Positions 8,519 to 16,910 of a stretch of DNA of 64,000 nt are shown piece after piece (positions within the stretch are counted from its first letter, which is position 1; each line of letters opens with the position of its first letter). This DNA is from Roseateles noduli (GTDB lineage: Bacteria > Pseudomonadota > Gammaproteobacteria > Burkholderiales > Burkholderiaceae_C). The notes below the pieces were generated by a model that ran no database searches, was not told where the DNA came from, and saw only the letters and a program-made list of their open reading frames with translations. The position numbers and the translations under genes were made by a program. The stretch covers positions 372,001 through 436,000 of the forward strand of contig NIOE01000008.1 of NCBI GenBank assembly GCA_002205125.1. Reading direction: 5' to 3'.

Positions 8519-8989
8519 ATGTTCAACATCGTGCTGGTCCATCCGGAGATTCCGCCCAACACCGGCAACGTGATCCGGCTCGCGGCCAACACCGGCTGCC
8601 GGCTGCATCTGATCGAGCCGCTGGGGTTCTCGATGGAGGACAAGCTGCTGCAGCGCGCGGGTCTCGACTATCACGAGTACGCGCCGGTCCTGCGGCATGC
8701 GGACTGGGAACGCTTCATCGCCGCGGAACAGCCGGATGCGACGCGCCTGTTCGCGTTCACGACGCGCGGCAGCCGGCTGCTGCCATCGGTCGAGCTCAAG
8801 CCCGGCGACTGGCTGGTCTTCGGTTGCGAAACGGCGGGATTGCCAACGGCCTTGCGCGACAGCTTCCCGCTCGAACAACGCGTGCGGCTGCCGATGCGCG
8901 ACGGGCAGCGCAGCCTGAACCTCAGCAACGCGGTGGCGGTCGCGGTGTTCGAGGCGTGGCGGCAGAACGACTACGCCGACGGCGTCTGA
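8519..8989 (+). CDS. trmL: tRNA (cytidine(34)-2'-O)-methyltransferase TrmL (YibK)
   Basis: 156 residues, the usual size for this minimal SPOUT methyltransferase, which 2'-O-methylates the wobble base of tRNA-Leu isoacceptors. The start MFNIVLVHPEIPPNTGNVIR is a strong family signature. The knot region shows VFGCETAGLP and the RSLNLSNAVAVAVFEAWRQ ending. It lies 24 nt after comF. Confidence 0.96.
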   Translation: MFNIVLVHPEIPPNTGNVIRLAANTGCRLHLIEPLGFSMEDKLLQRAGLDYHEYAPVLRHADWERFIAAEQPDATRLFAFTTRGSRLLPSVELKPGDWLVFGCETAGLPTALRDSFPLEQRVRLPMRDGQRSLNLSNAVAVAVFEAWRQNDYADGV

Positions 8990-9015
8990 TCGCAATGCCT
9001 CGGTCTCCCGACACT

Positions 9016-9040
9016 CCCTCTCCCGCACTGCGGGAGAGGG
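9016..9040. repeat. REP-like hairpin (CCCTCTCCCGCA / TGCGGGAGAGGG)
   Basis: Perfect 12-bp arms with a one-base loop, followed by CGGGGGTGAGGGC. The CCCTCTCCCGC...GCGGGAGAGGGCGGGGGTGAGGG pattern is one I recognise as a dispersed intergenic repeat in many G+C-rich Beta- and Gammaproteobacteria. It lies between the convergent trmL and Bug genes and may also stop transcription, though no T-run follows. It is the only copy I see in the window. Confidence 0.65.
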
Positions 9041-9073
9041 CGGGGGTGAGGGCCAGCGGCCGTCGCAGGACGG

Positions 9074-10066
9074 CTACTCGCGTTCGAGTTTGAGTTGGCG
9101 GATCAGCGCGCCCCAGCGCTTGCGTTCGTCGCTCATGAGACTGTCGAGCCCTTCGGGCGAGGTGCCTGCCGCGCTGAAGTAGAGCGGCAGCAGCTCGCGA
9201 CGGAAGCTCTCGCTGCGGACGATGCGGATGACTTCGTCGGCCACGCGACGCACGATCGGCTCGGGCGTTCCAGCCGGCGCCAGCATCGCCTGCCACGACG
9301 TGGCTTCGAAACCGGGATAACCGGATTCGGCGACCGTCGGCAATTCCGCGAGCGCGCCGAAGCGCCCTGCGCTGGTCACCGCCAGCGCCTTCAACTTCCC
9401 GGCTTTCACCTGCGGCATCGCAATGGCCGGCACCATGAACCCCGCGTGGATCTGACCGGCCAGCATCGCGTTCACGACCTGCGGGAAGCCTGCATACGGC
9501 ACGTGCACCAGCTTCAACCCGGCGCGGGCGATGAACGATTCCATCGCCAGATGCGCGGCACTGCCCATGCCGATGCTGCCGTAGTTCAACGCCCCGGCGC
9601 GCTGCTTTGCCAGCGCGACGAACTGCGCCAGCGTGTCCACGCCGAGCGACGGCGGCACGACGAGCACGTTCGGCGAACTCGCGATGAAGCTGACCGCGCG
9701 CAACTCGCGCTGCGGGTCATAGGGCAAGGCCTTCGCGAGCAGCGGCGCAGTGATCAACGGTCCCTGGATCGTGAACAGCAGCGTGTGCCCGTCGGGCGCG
9801 GCCTTCGCGACCGCGCCGGTGCCGATGTTGCCGCCCGCACCGGGCTTGTTGTCGATGACGATGGGCTGGCCGAGCGCCTGCGCGAGCGGCTCGGCGAGAT
9901 AGCGCGCGATGAGGTCCGGAGAACTTCCGCCGGGGAACGGCACGACGAGTCGGATCGGCCGCGACGGCCACGTCGTCGCCGCGCGGGCATGCAACGGCCA
10001 AGTGCCCAGCGCCGTCGTGGCAGCCGTGGCAGTGGCCGCGGCGATCCACCCGCGGCGCTTCACCAC
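9074..10066 (-). CDS. Tripartite tricarboxylate transporter-type (Bug family) substrate-binding protein
   Basis: About 330 residues with a signal peptide (basic KRR, hydrophobic Ala/Thr stretch, LHARA cleavage region). It has the Bug/TctC signatures [46 protein letters not shown] and VPYAG. Such periplasmic proteins bind small carboxylates or similar ligands. No TctA/TctB membrane partners are nearby, as is usual for the many orphan Bug genes of Burkholderiales, so the ligand is unknown. The start codon is GTG, at 10066 or at 10063. The latter overlaps the gpsA stop as GTGA, which suggests coupling to gpsA. Confidence 0.93.
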   Translation of the reverse strand: MVKRRGWIAAATATAATTALGTWPLHARAATTWPSRPIRLVVPFPGGSSPDLIARYLAEPLAQALGQPIVIDNKPGAGGNIGTGAVAKAAPDGHTLLFTIQGPLITAPLLAKALPYDPQRELRAVSFIASSPNVLVVPPSLGVDTLAQFVALAKQRAGALNYGSIGMGSAAHLAMESFIARAGLKLVHVPYAGFPQVVNAMLAGQIHAGFMVPAIAMPQVKAGKLKALAVTSAGRFGALAELPTVAESGYPGFEATSWQAMLAPAGTPEPIVRRVADEVIRIVRSESFRRELLPLYFSAAGTSPEGLDSLMSDERKRWGALIRQLKLERE

Positions 10067-11085
10067 TCGGACTTCGCCTGGCGCCCCATCAGCGCGTCCA
10101 GGGCTTCATGCGTGGTCATGCGGCCTTCCAGGACCTCCACGACCGCGGCGGTGATCGGCATGTCGACGCCAGCCCGCTGCGCGCGCGCCAGCACGGTCGG
10201 CGCGCTGTAGACGCCTTCGGCCACATGCCCCAGCTTCGCCAGGATGCCCGGAAGATCCAGGCCCTCGGCGAGCAGCAGACCGACGCGCCGATTGCGCGAG
10301 AGATCGCCCGTGGCCGTGAGCACGAGATCGCCCAGGCCCGCGAGCCCGAGGAGCGTCTCCTGCTGCGCGCCCAGCGCGAGCGCGAGCCGCTGCATCTCGG
10401 CGAGCCCGCGCGTGATCAGCGCGGCGCGGGCGTTGAGACCTGGCCCCTTCACGCCCTTCGCCTCGGCGACGAGCCGCAGTCCATCGGCGATGCCGACGGC
10501 GATCGCCATCACGTTCTTCACCGCGCCGCCGACTTCGACGCCGACCGGATCGGCCGACGAATACACCCGCAGCCGTTCGCTGTGGAACGCCGATACGCCC
10601 AGCTGCGCGAGCGCCGCGTCGCCCGACGCGGACACGAGCGCCGTCGGCTGACCGGCCGCCACCTCCTGCGCGAAGCTCGGCCCCGACAGGATGCCGGTGG
10701 CCAGCTGCGGCGCGACCTCGCGGGCGATCTCGTGGCCGAGCAGCCCGGTGCCGGCCTCGAAGCCCTTGCACAGCCACTGCGCCCGCGCGCCCGCCGGCAA
10801 TCTCGCCAGCATGCCGCGCAGGCCCGACATCGGCGTCGCGATGACGATCAACCCGTCGCGGCCGTGCGCGAGCGCACCGTCCAGGTCGTCGGTCAACGCC
10901 AGCGACGCCGGCAGCGGGGAATCGGGCAGGTAGCGGACGTTGCGGCCGTCGGTGCGCATCGCGGCGATGGCGCCGGGGTCGCGCGCCCACAACGTCACCT
11001 CATGGCGCGCGCTCGCGGCGATCGCCAGCGCCGTGCCCCAGGCACCGGCGCCGAGCACGCTGATCTTCATGCGCGGAGCAGTCAT
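10060..11085 (-). CDS. gpsA: Glycerol-3-phosphate dehydrogenase [NAD(P)+]
   Basis: 341 residues. It reduces dihydroxyacetone phosphate to sn-glycerol-3-phosphate for phospholipid synthesis. The dinucleotide-binding motif [10 protein letters not shown] is at about residues 12-21, the catalytic-region [15 protein letters not shown] is in the middle, and the C-terminal domain includes GLGDLVLT. It follows secB as in the E. coli yibN-grxC-secB-gpsA order, but 119 nt separate the two, with a terminator-like hairpin and tandem repeats between them. Confidence 0.96.
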   Translation of the reverse strand: MTAPRMKISVLGAGAWGTALAIAASARHEVTLWARDPGAIAAMRTDGRNVRYLPDSPLPASLALTDDLDGALAHGRDGLIVIATPMSGLRGMLARLPAGARAQWLCKGFEAGTGLLGHEIAREVAPQLATGILSGPSFAQEVAAGQPTALVSASGDAALAQLGVSAFHSERLRVYSSADPVGVEVGGAVKNVMAIAVGIADGLRLVAEAKGVKGPGLNARAALITRGLAEMQRLALALGAQQETLLGLAGLGDLVLTATGDLSRNRRVGLLLAEGLDLPGILAKLGHVAEGVYSAPTVLARAQRAGVDMPITAAVVEVLEGRMTTHEALDALMGRQAKSEW

Positions 11086-11098
11086 GGTCGGTTCGAAA

Positions 11099-11131
11099 AT
11101 CGATGAAGAGATCGATGAAGAGATCGATGAA
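11099..11131. repeat. 12-bp tandem repeat upstream of gpsA
   Basis: ATCGATGAAGAG occurs twice in a row, followed by a third partial copy ATCGATGAA. It lies 14-46 nt upstream of the gpsA start, in what should be its leader or promoter. Copy number could vary by slippage. No coding function is assigned. Confidence 0.75.
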
Positions 11132-11151
11132 ATGAATGCTGCAATGAAACA

Positions 11152-11184
11152 CGCCGGCCGGCGGACGACTCCGCGAGGCCGGCG
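11152..11184 (-). terminator. Terminator-like hairpin between secB and gpsA
   Basis: CGCCGGCC and GGCCGGCG form an 8-bp perfect stem with a 17-nt loop. On the minus strand the stem is followed by TGTTTCATT, a weak T-tract. It begins 21 nt after the secB stop. It could end or attenuate the yibN-grxC-secB transcript before gpsA. Confidence 0.4.
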
Positions 11185-11204
11185 CGTTCATGGGCGCGCG
11201 ACGC

Positions 11205-11669
11205 TCAGTTCGGTGCGCCTTCGCCCTGGCCGCTGGCGGCCAGTTGCGCCTGCTGGGCTTCGAACATCGCCTGGAAGTTCACTTCCGTCAGCATCACCGG
11301 CGGGAAGCCGGCGCGCGTGCAGACGTCCGACACGATGGCGCGCAGGTACGGGTAGATCATCTGCGGGCAGACGATCGCCAGGATGCCTTCGAGCTGGTCC
11401 TGCGGCAGGTTGCGGATCTCGAAGATGCCGGCCTGCTTGGCTTCGATCAGGAACAGGGTCTTGTCCTGCACCGTCGTCGTGACGGTGGCGGTGACGCTGA
11501 CTTCGAACAGGCCTTCGGCGACCGGTTCGGCGGCCAGCGAGAGCTTGATGTCGACCTGCGGCTGGGCCTGCTCCAGCAGGATCGCCGGGGCGTTGGGCTG
11601 CTCCAGCGACAGGTCCTTCAGGTACATGCGCTGGATCTGGAACACGGGAGCGTTGTTGTCGTCGGCCAT
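11205..11669 (-). CDS. secB: Protein-export chaperone SecB
   Basis: 154 residues from the ATG at 11669 ([20 protein letters not shown]). SecB is a cytosolic tetrameric chaperone that holds secretory precursors unfolded and passes them to SecA. The family core is clear: [13 protein letters not shown], the beta-sheet region with [21 protein letters not shown], and [27 protein letters not shown]. An in-frame ATG at 11681 would sit 4 nt after the T-run of an intrinsic terminator and lacks a ribosome site. The 11669 start is preceded by GGATGA and is preferred. Confidence 0.96.
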   Translation of the reverse strand: MADDNNAPVFQIQRMYLKDLSLEQPNAPAILLEQAQPQVDIKLSLAAEPVAEGLFEVSVTATVTTTVQDKTLFLIEAKQAGIFEIRNLPQDQLEGILAIVCPQMIYPYLRAIVSDVCTRAGFPPVMLTEVNFQAMFEAQQAQLAASGQGEGAPN

Positions 11670-11684
11670 GGGGTCATCCAAATG

Positions 11685-11716
11685 AAAAAGCCCGCCAGCG
11701 GCGAGCCGTGGCGGGC
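11685..11716 (-). terminator. Rho-independent terminator between grxC and secB
   Basis: On the minus strand GCCCGCCA and TGGCGGGC form an 8-bp stem with an 11-nt loop, followed by TTTTTC. It ends only about 16 nt before the secB start, so secB depends on read-through or on a promoter whose transcript starts within or just after this structure. Confidence 0.75.
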
Positions 11717-11789
11717 ATTATGACCGAGCGTTCGCGACAGTCCGGTGAGGGGTTTCCGGTGAACGGCGACGGCTTCGGGTCGGGAGGTG

Positions 11790-12047
11790 TCAGGCCTGCA
11801 ACAACGGTTGCAGACCGCCACGCTGGTCCAGCGCGAACAGGTCGTCGCAACCGCCGACATGGGTCTCGCCGATGAAGATCTGCGGCACGGTGCGGCGACC
11901 GGTCTGCTGGATCATGGTGTCGCGCTGCGAGGGATCCAGGTCCACGCGCACTTCCTCGATCTGGTCCACCCCCCGCTGCTTGAGCAGGTGCTTGGCCCGC
12001 ACGCAGTACGGGCAGACCAGGGTCGTATACATCTTCACGGCGGCCAT
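11790..12047 (-). CDS. grxC: Glutaredoxin 3
   Basis: 85 residues from the ATG at 12047 (MAAVKMYTTLVCPYCVRAKH), preceded by GGAG at suitable spacing. The dithiol active site CPYC is at about residues 12-15. TVPQIFIGETHVGGCDDLFAL carries the cis-proline and glutathione-binding motifs. GrxC reduces disulfides and mixed disulfides with glutathione. It lies 73 nt after yibN and is followed by an intrinsic terminator before secB. Confidence 0.95.
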   Translation of the reverse strand: MAAVKMYTTLVCPYCVRAKHLLKQRGVDQIEEVRVDLDPSQRDTMIQQTGRRTVPQIFIGETHVGGCDDLFALDQRGGLQPLLQA

Positions 12048-12120
12048 CGCCAGTTCTCCAAGAATCGTGTCGAGCGTCCCTCGACCGGCAATCCACATGC
12101 CGGCGCGGTCGCCAGGGCGG

Positions 12121-12540
12121 TCAGGCCGCGGACGTCTCGACGGGCAAACTCGCCGCGCGCCAGGCGGTCAGACCGCCCTGGACAGCGACCGCGTTCGCGT
12201 AGCCCTGTTTCTGAAGGATGCCAGCAGCGCGCTGCGCGCGTGCGCCGGTCTTGCACATCAGCACCACCGGCAGGGCCTTGTTGCTCGGCAGTTGCTTGGC
12301 CGGGAGCTCCGTGCCAGTCAGCGTCGACAGCGGCACGTTGCGGGCGCCCTTGGCGTGGCCGGCGGCAAACTCGTCCGGCTCGCTCACGTCGACCAGCACG
12401 CCCTTCTCACGGTTGACCAGACGCACCGCCTCGGCCGTCGGCACACCGCCCGCCTTGCCTCGCATCGACGTCCACAGCAGCAGACCGCCCGACACCAGGG
12501 CCGACAGCACGAGATACCAGTTTTCAATCAGGAACTTCAA
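12121..12540 (-). CDS. Membrane-anchored rhodanese-like protein (YibN type)
   Basis: 139 residues. An N-terminal membrane helix (about residues 5-26) is followed by one rhodanese domain with VLVDVSEPDEFAAGHAKGARNVPL. The active-site loop begins at the cysteine of LMCKTGARAQRAAG. Rhodaneses move sulfane sulfur, but the physiological substrate is unknown. Placement directly ahead of grxC and secB matches yibN of the E. coli cluster. A perfect TATAAT lies 36 nt upstream of its start. Confidence 0.93.
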   Translation of the reverse strand: MKFLIENWYLVLSALVSGGLLLWTSMRGKAGGVPTAEAVRLVNREKGVLVDVSEPDEFAAGHAKGARNVPLSTLTGTELPAKQLPSNKALPVVLMCKTGARAQRAAGILQKQGYANAVAVQGGLTAWRAASLPVETSAA

Positions 12541-12575
12541 GGCGGGGCCCGTTCGGTTGGATGCAAAAGCCGAGG

Positions 12576-12581
12576 ATTATA
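12576..12581 (-). promoter_or_regulatory. Candidate promoter -10 (TATAAT) of yibN-grxC
   Basis: The minus strand reads GTTTCTATAATCCTCGG, a perfect consensus -10 hexamer. This would place the transcription start about 30 nt before the yibN ATG. No good TTGACA-like -35 is seen at 16-18 nt; the upstream spacer is G+C-rich. Confidence 0.45.
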
Positions 12582-12603
12582 GAAACCCCGCCAGGCAGGT
12601 CCG

Positions 12604-14118
12604 TCAGTTCAACTTGAAAGTGGAAACCGCCGACTGCAACGCCCGCGCCTGCTGCTCCAGGCTGTTGGCGGCGGCGGCAGCCTCCTCGACCAGCGCCGCG
12701 TTCTGCTGCGTCATCTGGTCGAGCTGCACCACCGACTCGTTGACGTGGCCGATGCCCTGGCTCTGCTCGGCGGACGCCGCGGTGATCTCGCTGATGATGT
12801 CGGAAACGCGCTGCACGCTGGCGACGATCTCCTCCATCGTCGCGCCGGCGTCCTGCACCAGGCGCGATCCGGCCTCGACGCGGGTCACGCTCGCGCCGAT
12901 CAGCGACTTGATCTCCTTGGCCGCTTCGGCGCTGCGCTGCGCCAGCGAGCGCACCTCGCTCGCGACCACGGCGAAGCCCCGACCCTGCTCGCCTGCGCGG
13001 GCGGCTTCGACCGCCGCGTTCAGCGCCAGGATGTTGGTCTGGAACGCGATGCCGTCGATGGTGCCGATGATGTCGCCGATCTTGCGCGAGCTCGCGCTGA
13101 TCTCGTCCATCGTCGAGACGACCTGCCCCACGACCTCGCCGCCCTTCTTCGCGACGGTCGCCGCGCTGCCGGCCAGCTGGTTCGCCTGGCTGGCCGCATC
13201 GGCGCTCTGGCGCACGGTCTCGGTCAGCTGCTGCATGTTGGACGCGGTCTGCTCCAGGGAGCCGGCCTGCTTCTCGGTCCGCACCGACAGGTCCTGGTTG
13301 CCCGCGGCGATCTCGCGCGAGGCCACCGTCATGGAGTCCGTCCCGCTGCGCACGTTGCCGACGATCGCCGACAGGCCCTGCGACATGTCGCGCACCGCCG
13401 CCAGCAAGCTGGCGTCGGCGCCCGGCGCGACGCGGATGACCTGCGAGAGGTCGCCTTCGGCCATCTGGCGCATCACGTCGCGGGCATACTCCGGCTCGCC
13501 ACCGAGCTGGCGCCACACGCTGGCGATCAGCAGCCACGAGCCCGCGCCCAGACACACGACGACGATCAGCCCGCTGAGCACCGTCGCCCACACGCTGGAA
13601 CCCACGCCCTTCTCGGCGCTCGATAGCGTCGCGTCGAAGGTAGTCTTCGCATCGGCGCGCGCGTCGCCCAGCGTCTGCTCCAGCGCCTTCTGCGCGGCCT
13701 GCATCTTCGGGATCGAACCTGCCTGGTCGCCCTGCTTGATGCCGAGGAACAACTGCGCGGTCTCGACCGACGCGGCGTAGTAGGCCTCGAAGCCGCTCTC
13801 CAGCTTCGCGCCGGCGTCGGCACGGCCGGGGATCGCCTTGATGGACGCGATCACCTTGCGCATCGCGGTCGCGCGCTCGGCGGCTTCGTCCAGACGCTTC
13901 TTCTCGCCCTCGGCGACGGCGGACTGGATGGTCCCGCCCAACGCCTCCAGCTGCGCGGCCACCTGGTTGGTGGCCACCAGATACGGATAGTCGGCCTCGC
14001 CCAGCGCGTGGATCGCGCCCGAGGTCCGCGACGAAAAGAACAGCACCACCGCGATGCCCACCGCGAAAACGATCGCCGCCAGCACCGGCAGCATCGCGAT
14101 ACGGGTCTTCAAGTTCAT
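12604..14118 (-). CDS. Methyl-accepting chemotaxis protein
   Basis: 504 residues from the ATG at 14118 ([15 protein letters not shown]), chosen over the ATG at 14130 because GGAG lies 6 nt before it. Domains in order: TM1 (about 8-30), a periplasmic helical sensor of about 150 residues, TM2 (about 192-212), HAMP, and a cytoplasmic signalling domain. The hairpin tip reads [28 protein letters not shown]. There is no C-terminal NWETF-type tether. It feeds the CheA/CheY pathway, whose genes are not in this window. The ligand may be linked to the adjacent phosphate-binding-like protein and porin, an inference from position only. Confidence 0.93.
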   Translation of the reverse strand: MNLKTRIAMLPVLAAIVFAVGIAVVLFFSSRTSGAIHALGEADYPYLVATNQVAAQLEALGGTIQSAVAEGEKKRLDEAAERATAMRKVIASIKAIPGRADAGAKLESGFEAYYAASVETAQLFLGIKQGDQAGSIPKMQAAQKALEQTLGDARADAKTTFDATLSSAEKGVGSSVWATVLSGLIVVVCLGAGSWLLIASVWRQLGGEPEYARDVMRQMAEGDLSQVIRVAPGADASLLAAVRDMSQGLSAIVGNVRSGTDSMTVASREIAAGNQDLSVRTEKQAGSLEQTASNMQQLTETVRQSADAASQANQLAGSAATVAKKGGEVVGQVVSTMDEISASSRKIGDIIGTIDGIAFQTNILALNAAVEAARAGEQGRGFAVVASEVRSLAQRSAEAAKEIKSLIGASVTRVEAGSRLVQDAGATMEEIVASVQRVSDIISEITAASAEQSQGIGHVNESVVQLDQMTQQNAALVEEAAAAANSLEQQARALQSAVSTFKLN

Positions 14119-14199
14119 GCCTGACTCCAATTCATCCTATGTCTCCAACGACCTCCCCAGGTCGACCCGGGCGGCCTCACGGTCGCCCGGGCGGTAGGC

Positions 14200-14628
14200 T
14201 CAATCGACGCTGAGCACCACCTTCACCGAGCCGTCGACGGCCGACTTCTCGATGTAGCCGATGGCATCGGCATTCGCGGCGACGAACTTCTTCACGTCGG
14301 CCGCGCTGCCGAGTTCCTTGGGCGGCGTGCCCTTGCCCGAGAACACCAGGCGCGACCACGCGGCCTTGACCTGCGCGGACGACTTGCCGGTGGCCTTCGA
14401 ATAGAACTGCTCGCGCGCCGCGGCGCTGTCGGGCAGATCCACCGCCTGCGCGGCGCTGCCGTTGGGCAGCTGGTTGGACTTGCCCAGGAAGATGCTCGCG
14501 ACCTGGTCGGCAGTCATGCTGGCGACAGGGCTCTTCGGATTGACCACGACGGCGACCTGCGCCTGCGCGGCCACGGCGGCGGCGAACAACGCCGCCCCGA
14601 TCACGGGCTTGATCATGTTGAACTGCAT
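14200..14628 (-). CDS. Short PstS-like (PBP_like_2) periplasmic substrate-binding domain protein
   Basis: 142 residues with a clear signal peptide (hydrophobic core to AAQAQ). The mature part shows MTADQVASIFLGKSNQLPNG and IGYIEKSAVDGSVKVVL, which are characteristic of short phosphate ABC-type substrate-binding-like proteins. It is about half the length of true PstS and has no ABC transporter partner here. Such proteins often accompany porins or signalling genes. It lies 81 nt upstream of the chemoreceptor and 21 nt after the porin, so porin, binding protein and MCP may form one functional set. The ligand, phosphate or another anion, is not shown. Confidence 0.8.
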   Translation of the reverse strand: MQFNMIKPVIGAALFAAAVAAQAQVAVVVNPKSPVASMTADQVASIFLGKSNQLPNGSAAQAVDLPDSAAAREQFYSKATGKSSAQVKAAWSRLVFSGKGTPPKELGSAADVKKFVAANADAIGYIEKSAVDGSVKVVLSVD

Positions 14629-14649
14629 GGGGGCCTCTTCTTCTGATGC

Positions 14650-15858
14650 TTAGAACACGAAGTCGACGGCGACGCTGTAGACGCCGACGCGCTCGTTGTT
14701 GAAGCCCGGCTGGACGTTGTAGAACTGGCCGGCGCCGGTGGTCTTGATGCTGTCGTACTGGGCCTTCACGGCGATGTTGCGCCAGACGTCCCAGCGCACG
14801 CCCAGGCCGATGGTCTTCTGCGGCGTGCTCTGGCCGGCGGTGACCGCGTCGACGACGGCGCGCAGCGGCAGGCCGCCCACGACGACCGTGCCCGGGATCG
14901 TGTTGTTGACGTTGCTGCTGTCCGTCTTCTGCTGCGACAGCGTCGCGTACGGCGTGAACTTGCCGACGCGGTAGCCGACCGTCGTGTACCAGCCGGTGGT
15001 GTCCGGCACGAACGAGTCGTTGCGGCGCTTGGTGTACTCGGCGGCGACGACCCACTGGCCTTCGTCGTAGGTCAGGCCGATGCCGGAGAAGCTCGCATCC
15101 TTGTCGGTCGGGTCGATCTCGTTGCCCACCGAGGCGAACGGCGTCTGGCGCAGCGCGCCGACCAGCGAGGTGACGGTCGCGCTGTGCGCGGTCAGCTTGC
15201 CCTGCGCGTGTCCGACACGCAGGTTCAGGCCGTCGGCCAGTTCGACGGTGGCGTTGATGCCGACCATCTTCTTGATCTCGAGCTTGGTCTGACGCACATA
15301 CGACGAGGCTTCGCCGCCGAAGGCCTGCAGCGAGACGCTCTTGCCGGCGACCTGCGTCGTCCAGTTCACGTCGGCGCCGTCGAAGTGGCTCACCGGCACC
15401 TGGCCGTAGACGTCGATCGGCGGGCGCAGCCAGGTGTTGGCGTAGCCCACGTCACGGAAGTCGGACACCGCGAAGAACGGCGCGCCGATGCGGCCGGCGC
15501 GGATCGCCAGACCCGGCGTGGCCTGCCACTTGGCGAAGGCCCATTCGACCTGCGGCGTCCAGTCGCCCTTGCCGGTCTGCTTGGTCAGCACCTGCACGGT
15601 GGCCGAGAACTGCGAGTTGAACTTCGCCGTGCCCTGCAGGCCCAGCTTGCTGTCCACTTCGCCGCTGATCGTCTTGTCGGCGCCGTGGACCTGGCCCGGG
15701 ATGACGTACTCGGCGCCGTCCTTGGTCGCGCCGGTCAGACCGACCGTGCCGAAGCCCGAGAACGAGAACATCGAGTCCGACTGGCCCTGCGCCTGCGCGC
15801 CGACCATCACCAGCGCCAGCGCCAGCGGCGTCATGCGCAAGTTCTTCACCACCATCAT
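14650..15858 (-). CDS. Outer-membrane porin
   Basis: 402 residues from the first of two adjacent ATGs at 15858, with GGAG 8 nt upstream. It has a signal peptide ending near GAQAQ, alternating beta-strand sequence (FSFSGFGTVGLTG at the mature N-terminus), aromatic girdle residues, and a C-terminal phenylalanine in SVAVDFVF, the outer-membrane insertion signal. Substrate specificity cannot be read. The neighbouring phosphate-binding-like gene 21 nt downstream suggests anion uptake. The ORF stays open far upstream of the chosen start, but that region has no porin character and overlaps the gpmA promoter region. Confidence 0.88.
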   Translation of the reverse strand: MMVVKNLRMTPLALALVMVGAQAQGQSDSMFSFSGFGTVGLTGATKDGAEYVIPGQVHGADKTISGEVDSKLGLQGTAKFNSQFSATVQVLTKQTGKGDWTPQVEWAFAKWQATPGLAIRAGRIGAPFFAVSDFRDVGYANTWLRPPIDVYGQVPVSHFDGADVNWTTQVAGKSVSLQAFGGEASSYVRQTKLEIKKMVGINATVELADGLNLRVGHAQGKLTAHSATVTSLVGALRQTPFASVGNEIDPTDKDASFSGIGLTYDEGQWVVAAEYTKRRNDSFVPDTTGWYTTVGYRVGKFTPYATLSQQKTDSSNVNNTIPGTVVVGGLPLRAVVDAVTAGQSTPQKTIGLGVRWDVWRNIAVKAQYDSIKTTGAGQFYNVQPGFNNERVGVYSVAVDFVF

Positions 15859-15882
15859 TGCAAGTACTCCTGTACAGCGTGA

Positions 15883-15898
15883 ATGCCCAACGGGGCAT
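15883..15898. repeat. Hairpin in the porin leader
   Basis: ATGCCC and GGGCAT flank a 4-nt loop, 25-40 nt upstream of the porin start on the minus strand. It is a compact stem that would form in the 5' untranslated region and could affect translation or RNA stability. No T-run follows. Confidence 0.4.
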
Positions 15899-16008
15899 GT
15901 TCTTTTATCGAACCAAACTGGGGCGCAGGTGCGCCTTTCGCCCGGTACGAAAGCAGTTGTCGGCCCTGCGGAAGGCTTCTTGAGGCGGGCGCCCTGGAGG
16001 GCTGCCTC

Positions 16009-16014
16009 TAGAAT
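16009..16014 (+). promoter_or_regulatory. Candidate -10 box (TAGAAT) of gpmA
   Basis: CTCTAGAATCCGCC occurs about 50 nt upstream of the gpmA ATG. The string TAGAATCCG is shared with the regions before ctaC and yqgE. A TTGAGG lies 23 nt upstream, too far for a standard -35. Confidence 0.4.
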
Positions 16015-16065
16015 CCGCCGGGCCTGCCGGAACCCGGCCAAACCTCACGAACCCACCCAAGACCC

Positions 16066-16809
16066 ATGTACAAGCTCGTGCTGATTCGCCATGGCGAATC
16101 GACCTGGAATCTCGAGAACCGCTTCACCGGCTGGACCGACGTGGATCTGACGCCCACCGGGGTGGAGCAGGCCAAGCAGGCGGGCCGTCTGCTGAAGGAA
16201 GCCGGCGTCGATTTCGACGTGGCCCACACTTCGGTGCTCAAGCGCGCCATCTGGACCCTGTGGCACTGCCTGGATCAGATGGATCGCCAATGGCTGCCGG
16301 TGAAGCACAGCTGGCGCCTGAACGAACGCCACTACGGCGGCCTTCAGGGTCTGAACAAGGCGGACATGGCCAAGCAGTACGGCGACGAGCAGGTGCTCGT
16401 CTGGCGCCGGAGCTATGACACCCCGCCGCCGGCGCTGGAAGCGTCGGACCCGCGCAGCGAGCGCGGCGACATCCGCTATGCCGGACTGCAGCCCTCGGAC
16501 GTGCCGCTGACCGAGTGCCTGAAAGACACCGTGGCCCGCGTGCTGCCCTACTGGAACGAACAGATCGCACCCGCCATTCTGTCGGGCCAGCGTGTGCTGA
16601 TCGCCGCGCACGGCAACTCGATCCGCGCCCTCGTGAAGTATTTGGACGGCATCGCCGACGAAGCCATCGTTGGCGTGAATATTCCCAACGGGATCCCGCT
16701 GGTCTACGAACTGGACAAGGACCTGAAGCCCATCAAGAGCTATTACCTCGGCGACGCCGAAGCGGCCGCGAAGGCCGCCGCGGCGGTGGCGAACCAGGGC
16801 AAGGCCTGA
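16066..16809 (+). CDS. gpmA: 2,3-bisphosphoglycerate-dependent phosphoglycerate mutase
   Basis: 247 residues, standard for the dimeric cofactor-dependent enzyme that interconverts 3- and 2-phosphoglycerate in glycolysis and gluconeogenesis. The catalytic-histidine motif [10 protein letters not shown] is at residues 6-15, the substrate loop [12 protein letters not shown] follows, and the second histidine is in [11 protein letters not shown]. An Ala-rich tail replaces the last part of E. coli GpmA. It is monocistronic: a divergent porin lies upstream and a strong terminator begins 38 nt after the stop. Confidence 0.97.
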   Translation: MYKLVLIRHGESTWNLENRFTGWTDVDLTPTGVEQAKQAGRLLKEAGVDFDVAHTSVLKRAIWTLWHCLDQMDRQWLPVKHSWRLNERHYGGLQGLNKADMAKQYGDEQVLVWRRSYDTPPPALEASDPRSERGDIRYAGLQPSDVPLTECLKDTVARVLPYWNEQIAPAILSGQRVLIAAHGNSIRALVKYLDGIADEAIVGVNIPNGIPLVYELDKDLKPIKSYYLGDAEAAAKAAAAVANQGKA

Positions 16810-16846
16810 CGTCGTTCCGCGTCACGAGGCGTGGCGCAGAAACACG

Positions 16847-16871
16847 AAAGCCCGGCAGTGCCGGGCTTTTT
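16847..16871. terminator. Bidirectional Rho-independent terminator after gpmA
   Basis: AAAGCCCGGC and GCCGGGCTTT form a 10-bp stem with a 3-nt loop, extended by TT. It serves gpmA (stop at 16809) on the plus strand. With its A-rich flank it can also serve the convergent PRPP-synthetase-like gene (stop at 16911). Confidence 0.88.
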
Positions 16872-16910
16872 CGTTGATGGGCGTCGCGCCGCCGTGCGTG
16901 GAGCAGCGAC

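Noticed and set aside
9016-9040. Standard Rho-independent terminator after trmL
   Set aside because: No T-run follows the stem on either strand, and the flanking CGGGGGTGAGGG matches a REP-like repeat better.
11000-11191. 63-codon minus-strand frame with [11 protein letters not shown] repeats before gpsA
   Set aside because: The peptide comes from the 12-bp DNA repeat and then runs into gpsA in another frame. No ribosome site or family is visible, so a leader peptide is not supported.
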